From assembly GCA_026261815.1 (NCBI GenBank), contig JAMPIT010000484.1, forward strand, positions 8,344,501-8,408,500: a stretch of DNA of 64,000 nt, given 5' to 3'. The notes beneath the pieces are model-generated. The model ran no database searches, was not told where the DNA came from, and saw only the letters and a list, made by a program, of their open reading frames with translations. This DNA is from Monarcha castaneiventris obscurior (lineage: Eukaryota > Chordata > Aves > Passeriformes > Monarchidae). A program made the translations under genes and the position numbers. Below are positions 24,840 through 37,142 of this stretch, piece by piece; within the stretch, counting starts at the first letter, position 1, and every line of letters begins with the position of its first letter.

Positions 24840-27800
24840 CCCCCCAAAGGCCATTTTTCCAACATTTCAGAACTACAGAACATGTGTACCTTTATAGCTA
24901 TGTGTGAAAATTTATAATAGGCACTTTGTGGGGTTGAGTGGAGTCCTATTGAAGGGAACATAGAGCCTGGCCTAGGCCTTAAATACACAATTACAATAAT
25001 TTAAACTTCAAAGTCAAAATCCATATAAAGCAAATAAAAATTACTACTGAGCCTTTGAATTTCAGCCTCCACTCTGCATGCATTAGTGGAAGGAACATTA
25101 CATTTGAAGTGGTCACCATGCAGATGTTGGCCAGGAGTTTTGTTTGTCTTGTAGAATCTGAGCCTTCTCTGTCCAATCAACTTAAAGCCAGCATGCAGTT
25201 ATCAAATGCTCACTTTTCAGTCATGCCCCAAAATTCCCACGGTGAGCACAGCCTTCAATCCACACGTGTCCATGGGGATTTTGTGCTTTGCCCATCTCAA
25301 AGGGCTTCAGTTCTTATGGCCTAAACGGGCAGTGGGAAACAAAAGAGAGTTACAAGGTGTGTGCAAAGGGGCTGGTGAGGGCTGAGAGGTGGCACAAATG
25401 TGGTTAAGCATCCGTGTGCTGCAGCTGTTCAGGAACTTAAACCATGCTTGCTTGGCCACAACTTTTCCAAACAGGTCACAATCTTCATAGACCAACAGAC
25501 TTTTAATTTGAATTATAGAGGAGGCTCATGGTCTTTGGTACATTACACAATTCACCCAACATTGTGCAGGGAGTGGTCTGCTGAGCCCAATATAAAAGCA
25601 TTAGTGATTTCATTTAAAACATAGGTCATCCTTAGGTTTTAGCTCAGTTTGAGGAAAATGGGCCTGATCCACTCTTGCTTTACTTCTCCTTTGTGGTCAT
25701 GCATTTCCACTAAAATACCTGGAGTTTTAGGCTACTGTCTGCTGGTAATCTGAAAAATACTGACATTCATATTTATTTAACAAATCTTTAATGGAGCTTT
25801 TAGTGTGTGTGAGGGTTTGCATATTGATTTCTGTATACATATTTAGGTATTAGGGAGAGAAGTATGGCTGTTGAGAGACTTCTGCAAGATTTAGAGACAG
25901 AAAGGTATTGTTACAGATTATAATAAGGTGTGAAGGTTTTTCACTCTTAAAATGGAGAAGATGGCATATTAAATTGCATGTGCTCTAGAGATGTGGGCTG
26001 ACTCAGAGAATTTGAAGGAAATAACAGCTGCGCACATCAAAGCTTAAAAATAGAAACTTCATCAGTCAGTAGCAGCTTAGAATGAATGAAGAAATCACAA
26101 AATTATTAATTGTAGTGTTTAGAGAAAGGAAACAGAAAGTGCAGACTTTCTGAAGGCAGAATGCTGTCATCAGTCTTGCAGCACGTCGGTGCTGGGTAGC
26201 AGCGCCTTGTCCTGCTGAGCCACTCTGTTGAAGTGGGGGCTCTTGTCCAAACACAGGCACCTAGAGCCATTTCAGAGACCCCAAGAGGATTCAAGTTTCC
26301 CACCTGACTGGCAGTTATGACATAGGGCATATGGGAGACTCCTGCCCTTCTGGAGTGGCAGCTGGATGCCCTGAGGCATCTCAGATGGCAGTAGATGCTT
26401 CGGTCTGAGGAGTAATTGCACATAAACATAAGTACAGCCTTAACATTCTCTTGCATTTTTAATACATAGTCACCTGAAGTGGTTTCATAGCAGTGTTTGT
26501 AGTGGGTTATTGTAGAAAGTAATGAACAGTTTATCTAGTTTTAAACTTAGTAAGAATTCTGAGGTGAATAGAGCAGGTGCACAGCTTAAAATCTGACGAG
26601 ATATAAAGTTAAAAACTGTCCTAGCATCAAAAATTGTTGTTAAAAACTATGATTTAAAGTTGCAGTGGATGATTGTTTTCTTAATGACCTCAAATCTATG
26701 AATCCATTCTAACATTTTAATATATTCATAGTTAAATGTAACTTGAATGTTGTCCTAATTACATTCTCATGTTAATTTAGCTCTGATTCAGAATTTCTGT
26801 CATTATTCTTTGTAGAATTATTTTGAAAAGACAGAAAGTTCAGCAAAGATGCTCTAGTGTGTGATTGTGCCTTTGAATTATTTATCAAATTCAAAGACAG
26901 AAATAGAGCCAAAATCTGGTTTGAGTTGTAAATGAGTTTTGGTAATGTGAGGAGGAAGTGCAAGTCCTTTTTGCAGAATGCCATGGCTGCAGCATTAGGT
27001 ACTGCAGGAGCACTGGTGGCCCCACATGAGCAGAGAGATTCATGGTTAATAAGAAGCCTCCACTGCAGCAACGGACAAATGCTATCTAAGCAGATAAGAC
27101 AGATAATGTGTGGAAGAGGAGAGACTGAGAGAGATACAGAGAATTTACAAAATGACACTGCAAATGAGTGACAAAATTAAGAGAAAACCTGCTCTGTCTT
27201 GGTCAGAACCAGCCCTTGCTCCCTCTGCAATGTGCTATGGAAACAAAAGCTTTCCCAAGAACTATTTAGCTCATGTTTTCCACAACCCATTGCAGTGGCA
27301 AGTAGTATAGTGCTAACATCAGATTGTAGAAACTATCATTAATGAAAAAGTTGTGACTGTGGCCCTGAGCTAGGTAGAGAACAAACAATTGCTGCTGAGG
27401 CATGTGTGAGTCTGAAAGGGCAAGAAACTGCTGGGGAAAATTCTAAAGGAGAAAAGGAAACTTGTCTTAATGTACGCAGCAGTTTTGCTAGAGGTGAGGG
27501 GAAATTCTTCATTTATAAATGGTTTATTGAGCCATGATAATAAAGCAGTGCTGCAGAAGAAGGATAATTATCTACTTAAGTATCAGATGCCCTAAGGGTA
27601 CAAGCTTCCCTTCTCTTCTTTTGAAAAATGAACTCAGATTAAACGAATGTCCTTTTTCCTGTTTTAGTGTTGACATGGATTTCCTTTCTATGAGTAAAAT
27701 TAATTAGTTTTTCTATTCCTTTATTCCTGGTATGGAAATCAGGTCTGCCAAGCAACTTTGCAGCTCTTCCCTTGGGCCCCAGGTTTAGCCAATAGCATCC

Positions 27801-29608
27801 TTTATGGATGTGCTTTGTACAATGCACTGGGAAGGCACAAATGAATTACAAGGGGTTTACTATGCCCAGTAACTTGCCAAGGGACACAGCATTTCAGAAC
27901 TAAAACCCCACAAAACTAGGTTTTTTGGCCCCATTCAGGATTGTTTCGTTTCCAAGTACCTGCTTTCTAAATGTATTTTTGTCCTTTCTTAAATGTTAAT
28001 ACCGTTAAGTTGTAACGAAAGGAGAATAATGGTGGCAGAGCTGACTCTGTACAAAAAAACCTGGAGAGACAGATTTTCAAATAACATCCACAGCTGGGAC
28101 CAGTCTTCTGTTCTGTTGGGAGCTGCTACAGGTAGAGCTTGCTCAATTCTGCTCCCACTTCAGCAAATATCCATTAATATCCATTTGTCTGTTCTCATCT
28201 GGATTTTGAAAAATTATCAAAACCTGCTGCTGCATCTTTACTTTGAGAAAATGTTTGGTTTTCTCTCCTATCAGAATTTTAAGTGTGATTCCTACAATAT
28301 AACCTTGGTGTATGTAAAGATATTGTCTCTGTGCTTATGGAAATAATTGATCTTTCACACGTATTAGTCTCTCCTTATTTCAAATGTCTTATGTGGTTCT
28401 TGACAATCAGGTTGATGTAACCTTTTTGTGAACCTGTTAACTGCAGAGCAGTTCCTAGTTACCTTTCCTGGATTATAGAGAATATTCTTGAATACCTGCA
28501 GGCTTCAAGATGCAGTAAAAATAAAGATGACTATAATACAATGGCATGGAACCTAATTTTCTTCAAATAGTCCTTTGAACACTTATTTTAATATGGGAAA
28601 AAAAGAAAAATTTATAGCCTTTGGTCATGAAAGTTCAAGTGGTGTTAAAGGTTACTTTAAGGTCTTCATTCTGCAAATACTACTCTGTAAGTCAGCAGAG
28701 AATCCTGTCTGCAGGGAATTGAAATGAGAATCAAGTACTTGCTTTTTGGCAGTACACATCTGAGGCTCTGCTAGAAATTCTGGACCATATTAATAATGTT
28801 ACAAAATTGACTTTCAAGTGAGGAATCATAGCAATTATTAATTACTGTGAACACAGCAGATCAGATGACTGTGAGCAGCATCTCCCATTATTTACTTTAT
28901 AGCTTAATTTCACTCACTCACAAACCACAGTCACCAAGGTAAAATTAAAATCAAAGTATATTTACAGGGTTAAAAGGAAATAGTCTTAATTATCTTAATG
29001 TAGTTTTAAAAACAGATAATAGTTACAACAGGTGAGCATTCCTTGTGAATTGTAATTAATGTAGTGTAGAAATAAGTGATCTGCTTCGATCAGCATAGTG
29101 CCAGCTTGTCATATTTAGGTGCCTAAAATTAGAGGTGTAAGATCAAGATTTTCAAAAATATATATCACTTATGGGGGAAAGCATTGTAAAACTGCTGTCT
29201 CAGACCACACATCCAAAGCCCTCTTAAATTTCTTTGGCTTTCCCCCATTTTTAATCACAAAAGAAAATGTCTCTGACTTTCACAGGAGATTAATACCAGC
29301 ATTTCTCCATTGAGATGGCGAATTTGAGTCTGTGAAAATTTTGCTTTCCCTTAAATGCCTCAGTGTAGCACAAGAGCCTTAGTCATTTTGCCCATATCTG
29401 AGGGACTTGCAGAAAATAATTCTGAACAAAGCATCATCTAATTCCTTGTATTTGTATTCCCTATGTTTTTGATGCTCTTGCTTTATCACCAGAGAGGAAG
29501 AGCTCAGGTGATTCAAGGGTAATCAGAACCATGTTGCAGACTGGGGACTGAGACTCTTGTTATGGATCGCTCAGATTTGTGTTTGTGCCTTGACACTGCC
29601 ACCTCCAG
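24840..29608. other. Non-coding intron upstream of FHIT exon
   Basis: Unique sequence without recognised repeats. Short open frames (60-128 codons) on both strands near 25-28 kb have no recognisable domain. The end of this stretch is the acceptor of the FHIT exon (tgccacctccag), with only a moderate pyrimidine tract. Confidence 0.6.
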
Positions 29609-29754
29609 ACGTCCTTGTCTGTCCCCTGCGGCCGGTGGAGCGTTTCCGTGACCTGTGCCCCGAGGAAGTGGCTGATTTGTTTCGGACGGCACAAAGGGTT
29701 GGAAATGTGGTGGAGAAACATTTCTGTGGCACCTCGCTCACCTTTTCCATCCAG
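29609..29754 (+). CDS. FHIT: FHIT coding exon (residues ~35-83)
   Basis: FHIT is a dinucleoside 5',5'''-P1,P3-triphosphate hydrolase (Ap3A to AMP + ADP) of the HIT superfamily and a tumour suppressor in mammals. This 146-bp exon encodes a stretch that includes [23 protein letters not shown] and GTSLTF, nearly identical to human FHIT 36-83. The exon begins after an AG at 29607-29608. Its first two bases (ac) complete a codon begun in the preceding exon, which fits His35 of human FHIT if that exon ends in c. It ends with the CAG codon for Gln83, a substrate-binding residue in the family, followed by donor GT at 29755. By human numbering, Arg51 and His74 are both Cys here. The exon lies 892 bp before the next coding exon. 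It corresponds to the central beta-sheet/helix part of the HIT fold and lacks the catalytic triad. The gene call is very secure; the exact boundaries are inferred from splice consensus and homology. Confidence 0.95.
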
Positions 29755-30646
29755 GTTTGTAAACCAGTCACCTAAGAAAGATTTAATGGTTTGTTTTATC
29801 AAGCTTTCAGCCTTTTTCCCTAGTCCAATCACAAAAGGACGTTGGAACTTCAAGGGGCAATAAATGCTAAATAACAGTAATAAAAAAACCCAAGAAGCCA
29901 AATAACTGCATTGCAGCCTTCCAGATTTGCCATTGAAAAATCTAAAAAGGAAACCAGCAGGAAAGTGTGGTTAATTAATAACTGCAAAACTTTGGATAAA
30001 GCCAGAAAACACTGTCAAACACTGTGCTTGTTTGTGAGTATTTCAGGAAATATTCTTCCTTCAAAGAAATGTTTGCAGGGTTGACCTCTAGAGACAGCAG
30101 CCACGTCCCCTGTTCCACACATAAACCCACTGCCTATGTTTGAGATAGGTGATCCCTCCTCACAGCTATTTATATGCAGGCAGAGAGATGTAGCCATGTA
30201 AATATGTTATAAATTCTGACCTTTCAGCTGTTTGTGCTGGTTGTCTTTATACCAAAAATGAACTCTGTTTAAAGCAAACCAGGAGACTAAGCCCATTCAT
30301 TAGAATCAGAATTTAAGCAAGCATACTTTGACTAAATTCTTACTTCCACGTGTGATTTTATGTTCACAAGGATCAGAAATCTATTGCTAGCTGCTGAGAA
30401 ATACGATCTGAAAGAATGAAAAATAGATACTGTTGTTTTTGTGATCTGAGATAGTTTCCTACTTTGCCAGGGTCTGATATGGAAAGGAGCTTTGTCCAAA
30501 AACTTAAGTGTTGAATGGTCCTCAGGAAAAATAGGCTAATTTAACGGACAGTGTAATTGATGTAAATGATCATTGAGTAAGATTTCTGAATTTCTATGTG
30601 ATCCTTGTTCGATCCTCTAACCTGAGACTTCTTCTTTTGCTTACAG
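29755..30646 (+). other. FHIT: FHIT intron between the two coding exons (892 bp)
   Basis: The intron runs from GT at 29755 to AG at 30646. The donor gtttgt is atypical: T at +3 and T at +4, but consensus G at +5 and T at +6, and it is preceded by CAG. Read-through from the upstream exon meets an in-frame TAA at 29773-29775 after six extra codons. The acceptor side is strong, with a plausible branch point at 30620. I see no other coding segment or repeat inside. It is very short for a gene known for introns of tens to hundreds of kilobases. Confidence 0.9.
30616..30646 (+). promoter_or_regulatory. FHIT: Branch point, polypyrimidine tract and 3' splice site
   Basis: The sequence tctaac at 30616-30621 matches the vertebrate branch-site pattern, with the likely branch A at 30620. 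A T/C-rich tract follows and ends in the acceptor ttacag. It defines the start of the 30-bp FHIT exon. A strong acceptor and strong donor around such a small exon make sense, because exon definition is difficult below about 50 bp. Confidence 0.75.
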
Positions 30647-30676
30647 GATGGCCCTGAAGCTGGACAAACAGTGAAG
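30647..30676 (+). CDS. FHIT: FHIT 30-bp coding microexon (residues ~84-93)
   Basis: This 30-bp exon encodes DGPEAGQTVK, identical as I recall it to human FHIT residues 84-93. In the protein this segment comes immediately before the HVHVH histidine triad that binds and cleaves the dinucleotide. The acceptor is strong: a pyrimidine-rich run ends in ttacag at 30641-30646, with a branch-point-like tctaac whose A at 30620 is 27 nt upstream. The donor gtgagt at 30677 is close to consensus. The exon begins and ends between codons (phase 0/0), so skipping it would remove ten residues without changing frame. It follows directly, in frame, from the exon ending at 29754. The assignment is secure because peptide, length, phase and both splice sites agree. 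Confidence 0.95.
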
Positions 30677-33600
30677 GTGAGTGCTTATTATGCAGAATAC
30701 AAATTAAGACACAATTATAAGAACTAATAAAAGATCAAAGCTCATCATCTGCAGTCCATTGCTGTATTGTTACTTTATCCTTGAGATCAAAAAATCCCAA
30801 GGGTACAATTGCAGTAAATACTTTTTATTGAAATTGCACAAGATAACGTTTACAGGTTTTCTTCCTAGACAAAAATTTTCAATCAAGAAAATATCTTTTC
30901 TAAGCTGCTGGCTGTATTTATGCAAGCCAAGCCTCATGAAAGAGGCATCTCGTTTAGTTTTTTGTTTGTTTTGTGGAGAAAATATTGCCCTTCCATTCAT
31001 GATCTCTTTGTTTTTCTGTTTATTGCCTAATGAGTTGTAGCTAATTAAAGGAACAGTTAAGCTGAACCACGCTATGAAAATAAACCTTTTGTCTAGGCTT
31101 TCTCTCAACGTATTCATATCACTTGTTACTGAAGTTCAAATGTAATGGGCCCAGTGAAGCTGAAAACAAGATTTTAAGTGTACTTCCAGAAAAAAAGGTA
31201 GGAGGGTGGAAGGGAAGAGAAGGATTTATGATTATATTCTCCACTTGAGTAATAACATAGATAACATCCAAAATGTCTCTCCAGCCATGTTTCACTGCCT
31301 CATAATGCAAATGCAATTGCATGTGTAGTTAGGTGATATGCCCCAACATTAGATAAAGGCTATTTTTTACGTTTGGAATCAAAGGAAAGTCAAATATGGC
31401 TATGGGTTAGCACTTCGTAAAATCAAATTAGATGTCTCAGAGAACATGTTTGAGTTGATTAAGATAACTGTAACAACTAAATGATGGTGGATAGGAACAT
31501 TTTACTTTTTTTCCAATTTGCTGTATTGACCTTATTTTTCCTTCTCCCTTTTGTTGCCTGCTTTGAATATTTAACAGAGAGGTAATGGGAGAGAGAAGAA
31601 GAAATTAGAGTATCACCAAGCTTGGGAAGTGATGAAGGAATGTAACGCAATTTATTTCTGTACTGTGACAAAACAGATTCCTTGGCTCATGACTTTGAGT
31701 GCATTGGGTGGATTTCACTGGCAGTGTCTGTTGATAGGTGAAATAATAAGTTTAAATACTTCTGAAGCAAATTTTGTTATTATCATCAATGTGATTTAAG
31801 AAGAAAATCTGAGTATGTATTTTAATATCTTGGAAAAATGTCTTTCTCTCTGTAAAGAAAATTGTATAGGAATGATTATATGTGAGAAGAATTATTTATA
31901 TGAGCAAGCAAAGGCAGATGTAAAAATTCCCATCTTCTGCGATTGTGAACAGTAAGAAATGCTTATGTAGGCCTTAAAAAGGTAGGAAGTTCTGTATTGC
32001 TTTGTGTTTGTACTGGAAACTAAGAGTATTAAGTGTTTATTGCAAAATGGCAGCCACCCTTCATGCCTCCTCACACTTTTAATAAACGCTGAGATGGAAA
32101 TGACCCATTTTTACAGCTGTAAATCCCTAGACTTTGCAATAATGAGCAAGTATTCATAAATCAGAGGTTATCAGTTTGCATTTCCCTAGTTTTCTGCATC
32201 ACTGGGCAACAGTGTAATTTATCACCATCACTTTGGGATGTTTATCATCCAATAATGCCAACAACTATTTTCTTCAGAGTTTAGAGCTTTCAAAACTTCA
32301 ATTGGGAAAGAAATTACTGTGATCAAGATCTTCTTTTAAGTGAACAATAGGGTGGATACATGAATAGCTGGTTTCATTTAAACTGTTCTGAATCACAAAA
32401 TTTGGAAAAACATCCATGTGACCTACAAATAATTTATGAACCTTAAATTCAATGAGTTGTGTTCCTGTATGTGGATTTATTTGGGTTTTTTTCATGTATG
32501 AGAATCCACAATAATCCAGTCTCCTCTGAGGGAGATTTTAATTAAAATTTTTGGAACAGACTAAACATTAGAAAAACATTCTAATAGTAAAAATACCAAA
32601 ACATCAAAATAAATATCCAAGGGAGTTTGTGGAGACTGTTCAAGTAGGGTAGGCAAGTGTATCTCAGGAGCTAATTAGGTGTAGCTGATTTTGCTTTGAA
32701 TGGGGTCACATACCAGATGGCTTCAAGAGCCCTTCCCCTTTGTATTTTGTGTACTTCTGTATACCTGTGTAAATACAGGCTACTGTATGTGCTATGTAGG
32801 AACAGAAATACAGGAAGCAGGAGAAGAGTATTGACTTTTCAGTTGCTCAGTGCAAAATTTTGCTACAAAATGGGAAGAGCTATCAGCCTGGCTGAAGACA
32901 AAATACTGGCAGATTTTGTCTGAAAAAGATTAAGGAATTCTCCTTCTTTGTCTGCAAGAAGAAAGGGTAATCCATGACCAAGAAAAATCTTGAGCCTGAA
33001 TATGAGTCTCAAGTCTGTCTTTGCAATGGAGATGCTGAAAATTATATGTGCAACGTATGCAACAGGTTGAAAGGAAATGACCCTTTCCATGTGATTTTGG
33101 CTAGAAATCAGTGATAAGATTGTCTGCCAGTGTTACATGTCCCTTTGGGTGGTGTGAAAGCTGCTGGTGTGTGCATTTTGTTCTAAAGCCTTTCTAGTTA
33201 CCTAATGGGAAGCTGTTCACGATGTAATTGTAGTTTCATTATTGCTGTACTCTGTTCCTCCTTTGCATCTAAGGTAGCAGAGCCTGCAGGACAATGCTCT
33301 AGGGAAGCTTATGGCCCTTTGAAATGCCCCCTTTACTGGGTGTTTGTGCTGGATTGGGTCTTTGCAAATAATTATACCTGACCCTCAGTTCACCAATGCT
33401 TTGTAAGTATGGATGGGTCTTTTCTCACCCTTTAGCAGCTGAAAATATACACTTGGTAAGGAATTCTGAACCATGTCCCAAGTCTCAGACCATAAAATAG
33501 TCCAATATATTGCTTCATAATATTTTTCTTAGCTCTCCACATATTGTACCTATTCCAGCCCTGTCACCTATTTATGAGAGGAACGAATGTCCTTCTCAAA

Positions 33601-36120
33601 AGATGGTCACAGACGTGCACACCGTGTTTTATTGTGAGGGTTTCTTGAACCACTCACAACAGTGAACTTGAGCATCTCTGGCACCTGAGCAGTGTGTCAG
33701 CAAGCAAAACAATCTTTTAGCATTCAAGAGATTTTGAATACTTATTTCTTATTATTTGAGAAAGGAGGGAAATTGTGTTTAGGTTGTCCCTTAAAGACTA
33801 TTAATCTCTGCCATTTTGAGCTCTCTTTTTATTGGAGAACACAAAACCCATGGTGTCCTTGTGCCAGGAATGGAGGGTGAGTTTCATGCTGGTTCTGTTT
33901 GAGAATGCCTTAAATATCCAGGCAATTTCATGGATCAGGGAAATCAACTCTGCATCTTAATGCAGGGCTCTTATTGCTATGTCAAGTGAGCGACGTTTCA
34001 AGATTTCCCTAGTATATTTTATAGCCTTCTTTTCATCATCAAGTCAGCAAATGCTCTGGCTGCCTGGGTGGATGTATGGCTTAGTGTAGAATAAGCTCTC
34101 AGGTTTACCTTTTACGTGAGATTCAATCACAAGAAACACCATGGATTCTGTACTCTGCAAAGGCTAAACAAATCAAGCTGGCATGAGCATGAGGCAACTA
34201 ATTTATCTGTAGAGACAAGATAATATTGCACAGCAAGTGTCCATTGCACAAACAGGTATGAACACATCCTCTATTTTGCAGCAGTGTTGAAGTCTCCAGC
34301 AGCTCAGCACCTCCTCTGTTATCCATGAGAAAGGGCCTGTTTGCCAATTACAGGTTCCCCTAAATAAATGAGAAAGCAAAGCTGATGGTGGCAGTGTGGG
34401 TATGCATGCAGAAACTTATTTTATATGTCACACATCCCACTAGTTATTTTACACTGAGACGATTGTCTCATGATTATTTTTGATGTACATGTTTTTCTTT
34501 TCCAGATGTTTTTTAATGCTGTGTTAAATCAATCCACCTGGCTTGCATTCCTCAGAAATCTTAACCTGAGCTGTGGAGCCCACGGCTCATTTAGGCCCAC
34601 AGCAGACTTCTTTGTCTAGTTATGTCTTGACCCAAAGTACTGGACTTCAGGTTTGTGTCTTTAAATTTAATCAGATCGCATTGCAGACTAATTGCATCGG
34701 AAGGATTAAATTCACTAAGTGCAATACTTTTGATACCTCGGTCTGTTTTCCCTGCAGACCAACAGACATGAGTCCCAGTTTAGTGGAGTACTAGAAACCC
34801 TCTTTTGCTTTCTTAGAAGAACAAAAAAATCTGGTATTCGAGAAATGCAAAGATTTTTCTTACCTTTAAACAAATCTAAAAATTCAGGTACAAAAAGACA
34901 TGGAAGAAACAAATTTTTGAAAACCAGATTGTACTGAAACATGTGAACAAATCATCTCCTGTGCTTTACCTTTAAGAATGATGATTCACTTGAAAGCTTG
35001 TGAAATGTCCAAAAATGATTCGATGAAGCACAGCAGTGTCTTTATATTGCTCTGAGAACCACACTAATAGTATTTGGCTGGAGACTATGTAATATTGTGG
35101 ACAGGTAATTGGTGCAGCAAATTCAGTAGTCTCAGGGCTGCTATGTCTGATTTGAGCTCAACATTTTCTTTTTATTTCAGTACTATATTTAGTTTGGGGT
35201 AGTTTGGGGTTAGTGATGTATATTTTCAAAGCTAGGATTATACTGCCCCTTACAGAGATAGAGAAGCAGCAGGATCATCTAGATAGTTTCTTCCCCCTCC
35301 CTTAAAGCCTTTTGCCAGCTCTTTGTTTTCTATTCACTGTTAAATAATAATTCCTGCCCTTTCTTTCAGGACTCTTTTCAAAATCTGCCTTGTGTTGGTC
35401 TAAATCTCCTTTCAGTCTTTGGCCAGACCTGTATTTTCTATGATGCAAAATAAGTCCTAATGGCTCTTTGCTTTGTCAGGTCCTTACTTCTCTTCATAAC
35501 ATGTAACATTTAGTTTTTGACTGAACAATAACCTTTCCAGGAACAACATATTGCTATTTTGTTTGCCAGGCTTATAGACTTAAGAGGCACTGGTAAATCT
35601 GTAAACCCTCCCCTAAAACAAATAATAATATACAGGACCTAGAATGAAAACAGTTCTTTTGGTCCCCATAATTTGTACAGATCAGATTCTGTACTTCAAA
35701 CATGGTAATACTGGACAGAAGTAAGAGGTGTCTGTGTCCAGTATACACCCATGGAAAGTTAGAGATTGTTTTGAAGACTGAAGGAGATGAAAGAAAAGTG
35801 GGAATGTGGAAACAGCCTAATGATTGATGGACACAACACCATCCTAGCTGAGAATACCAAAGGCCCCAAGGCACTGATAAATTGAAATGATGACCTGGGT
35901 AATGAAGTCTGATCTAGAAATACTGGGTTGTGAAGTTCCCTGAAGGGATGGGGACTGAAATTTTTGAAAGATTCTCTTTAGCAGTGAATTATGATACTTC
36001 TGAATCTAGATTATTTTGAATTTCCAGTAGTGAATGTCATGACATGCTGTACCTCTGACTTGTAAAGCAGTATAACCCTCTGGCTCTGTACAAACACAGA
36101 ATAGTCTGTATGGACTATAA
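30677..36120. other. Non-coding FHIT intron downstream of the 30-bp exon
   Basis: It starts with the consensus donor gtgagt. AT-rich unique sequence with no recognised gene or transposon. A perfect 10-bp duplication (agtttggggt) lies at 35191-35210. The histidine-triad exon of FHIT was looked for by eye and not seen. Confidence 0.65.
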
Positions 36121-36123
36121 ATA

Positions 36124-36165
36124 TAAAAAACCAAACCAAACAAACAAAACTCCCAAACAAAACAG
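36124..36165. repeat. AAAC-rich simple sequence
   Basis: Low-complexity A/C sequence built on AAAC units with interruptions. Confidence 0.75.
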
Positions 36166-36449
36166 GGTTAACAACAGGCAAGTATAAATGAGGATAGTAA
36201 ATTAAATTTCTGAAGATTTAAGTTGAAGAATGTTGATGAAAAGGAAGATTTTACTATTCCATGCTAGCAGTTCGACCCTTCTTTCCTGCCATATAGATTT
36301 CTTAGATGAATGTTCTCTTTAGGTAGTTTAATTCCAAAAATATCCCCAGAGCTAGTCACAGATATTGACACTGTCTAAATTAAACTATAATAAGCAAGTC
36401 AGTGGGTTCAAATGCTTGTTTAAATTACCTTGGCATGCAGATATTAAAA

Positions 36450-36845
36450 GTCCTGCAGCTCTGCTGGCCACATCCAGCTCCATCCTGGCTGGGCACATTC
36501 CTGTTCAGCCCCAGAGCTGCCACTGGGGTTTTCCTGTCCCTAAGTTTGGTGGGTGGGAGCTGGACTGCAGAACCCGTGGCTGTGCCAAGCAGCAGCACGT
36601 GCGTTACAGGAAGGGAGGGAACGCTTCCAGGAGTGTCCATGGGAGTGGGGATGTGCCTGTCCCAGTCCCCAGCAGCCACACTGGGGGTCAGCAGAGCCTG
36701 GGGAGTTGGTGGCTGTGCCAGAGCTGGTCCAAGTGGAACCGAGCCTGTGGTGACCTGACTGATTCCCACAGGGAAGGGTTAAACACTTCCAGGGCTCTCC
36801 ACACTCTGCCCCTCTGCAGTTCCAGGACAGCCTGCTCCTGCTTTG
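36450..36845. repeat. GC-rich patch with a diverged internal duplication
   Basis: The words gtggctgtgcc (36576 and 36709) and cttccagg (36624 and 36786), with a similar purine-rich caggaaggg/cagggaaggg lead-in, occur in the same order twice, about 130-160 bp apart. This suggests an old tandem duplication with an insertion or deletion of about 30 bp. Open frames up to 185 codons cross it on + and 114 on -, with no recognised domain. It could be a fragment of a lineage-specific GC-rich satellite or repeat. Confidence 0.45.
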
Positions 36846-37108
36846 ACAAAAGATTTTTAAATCTTTTTTTTTGCCTGGTATATGTTCAGATATTTACCAT
36901 TTTCATAACAGAAGAATTTTGAACAAATCAGTCTCTTTTTTTTCTTCAATAAACAGTGTTACATTTCAAAATGAAAAAATATTTCTAGAAAAAAGGTAGA
37001 AAATTTTTCCTCTGAAAAACAATAGAGTGTTTGACAGCAAAAACTTTTTCTTTGTGAAAACAAAACCTCCTTTGGAAATGCTGTTTTATTGAATTGACAT
37101 GTTTTGAC

Positions 37109-37142
37109 CAAAAAAAAAAAACAAAAAAAACAAAAAAAACCA
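37109..37142. repeat. A-rich (A7-8 C)n tract
   Basis: A twelve-A run is followed by runs of about eight A separated by single C. Simple sequence. Confidence 0.85.

Noticed and set aside
29557..29775. Treating the 72-codon frame around the FHIT exon as a small gene of its own
   Set aside because: Only the part between 29609 and 29754 matches FHIT; the first 17 codons and last six are intron sequence bounded by splice AG and GT.
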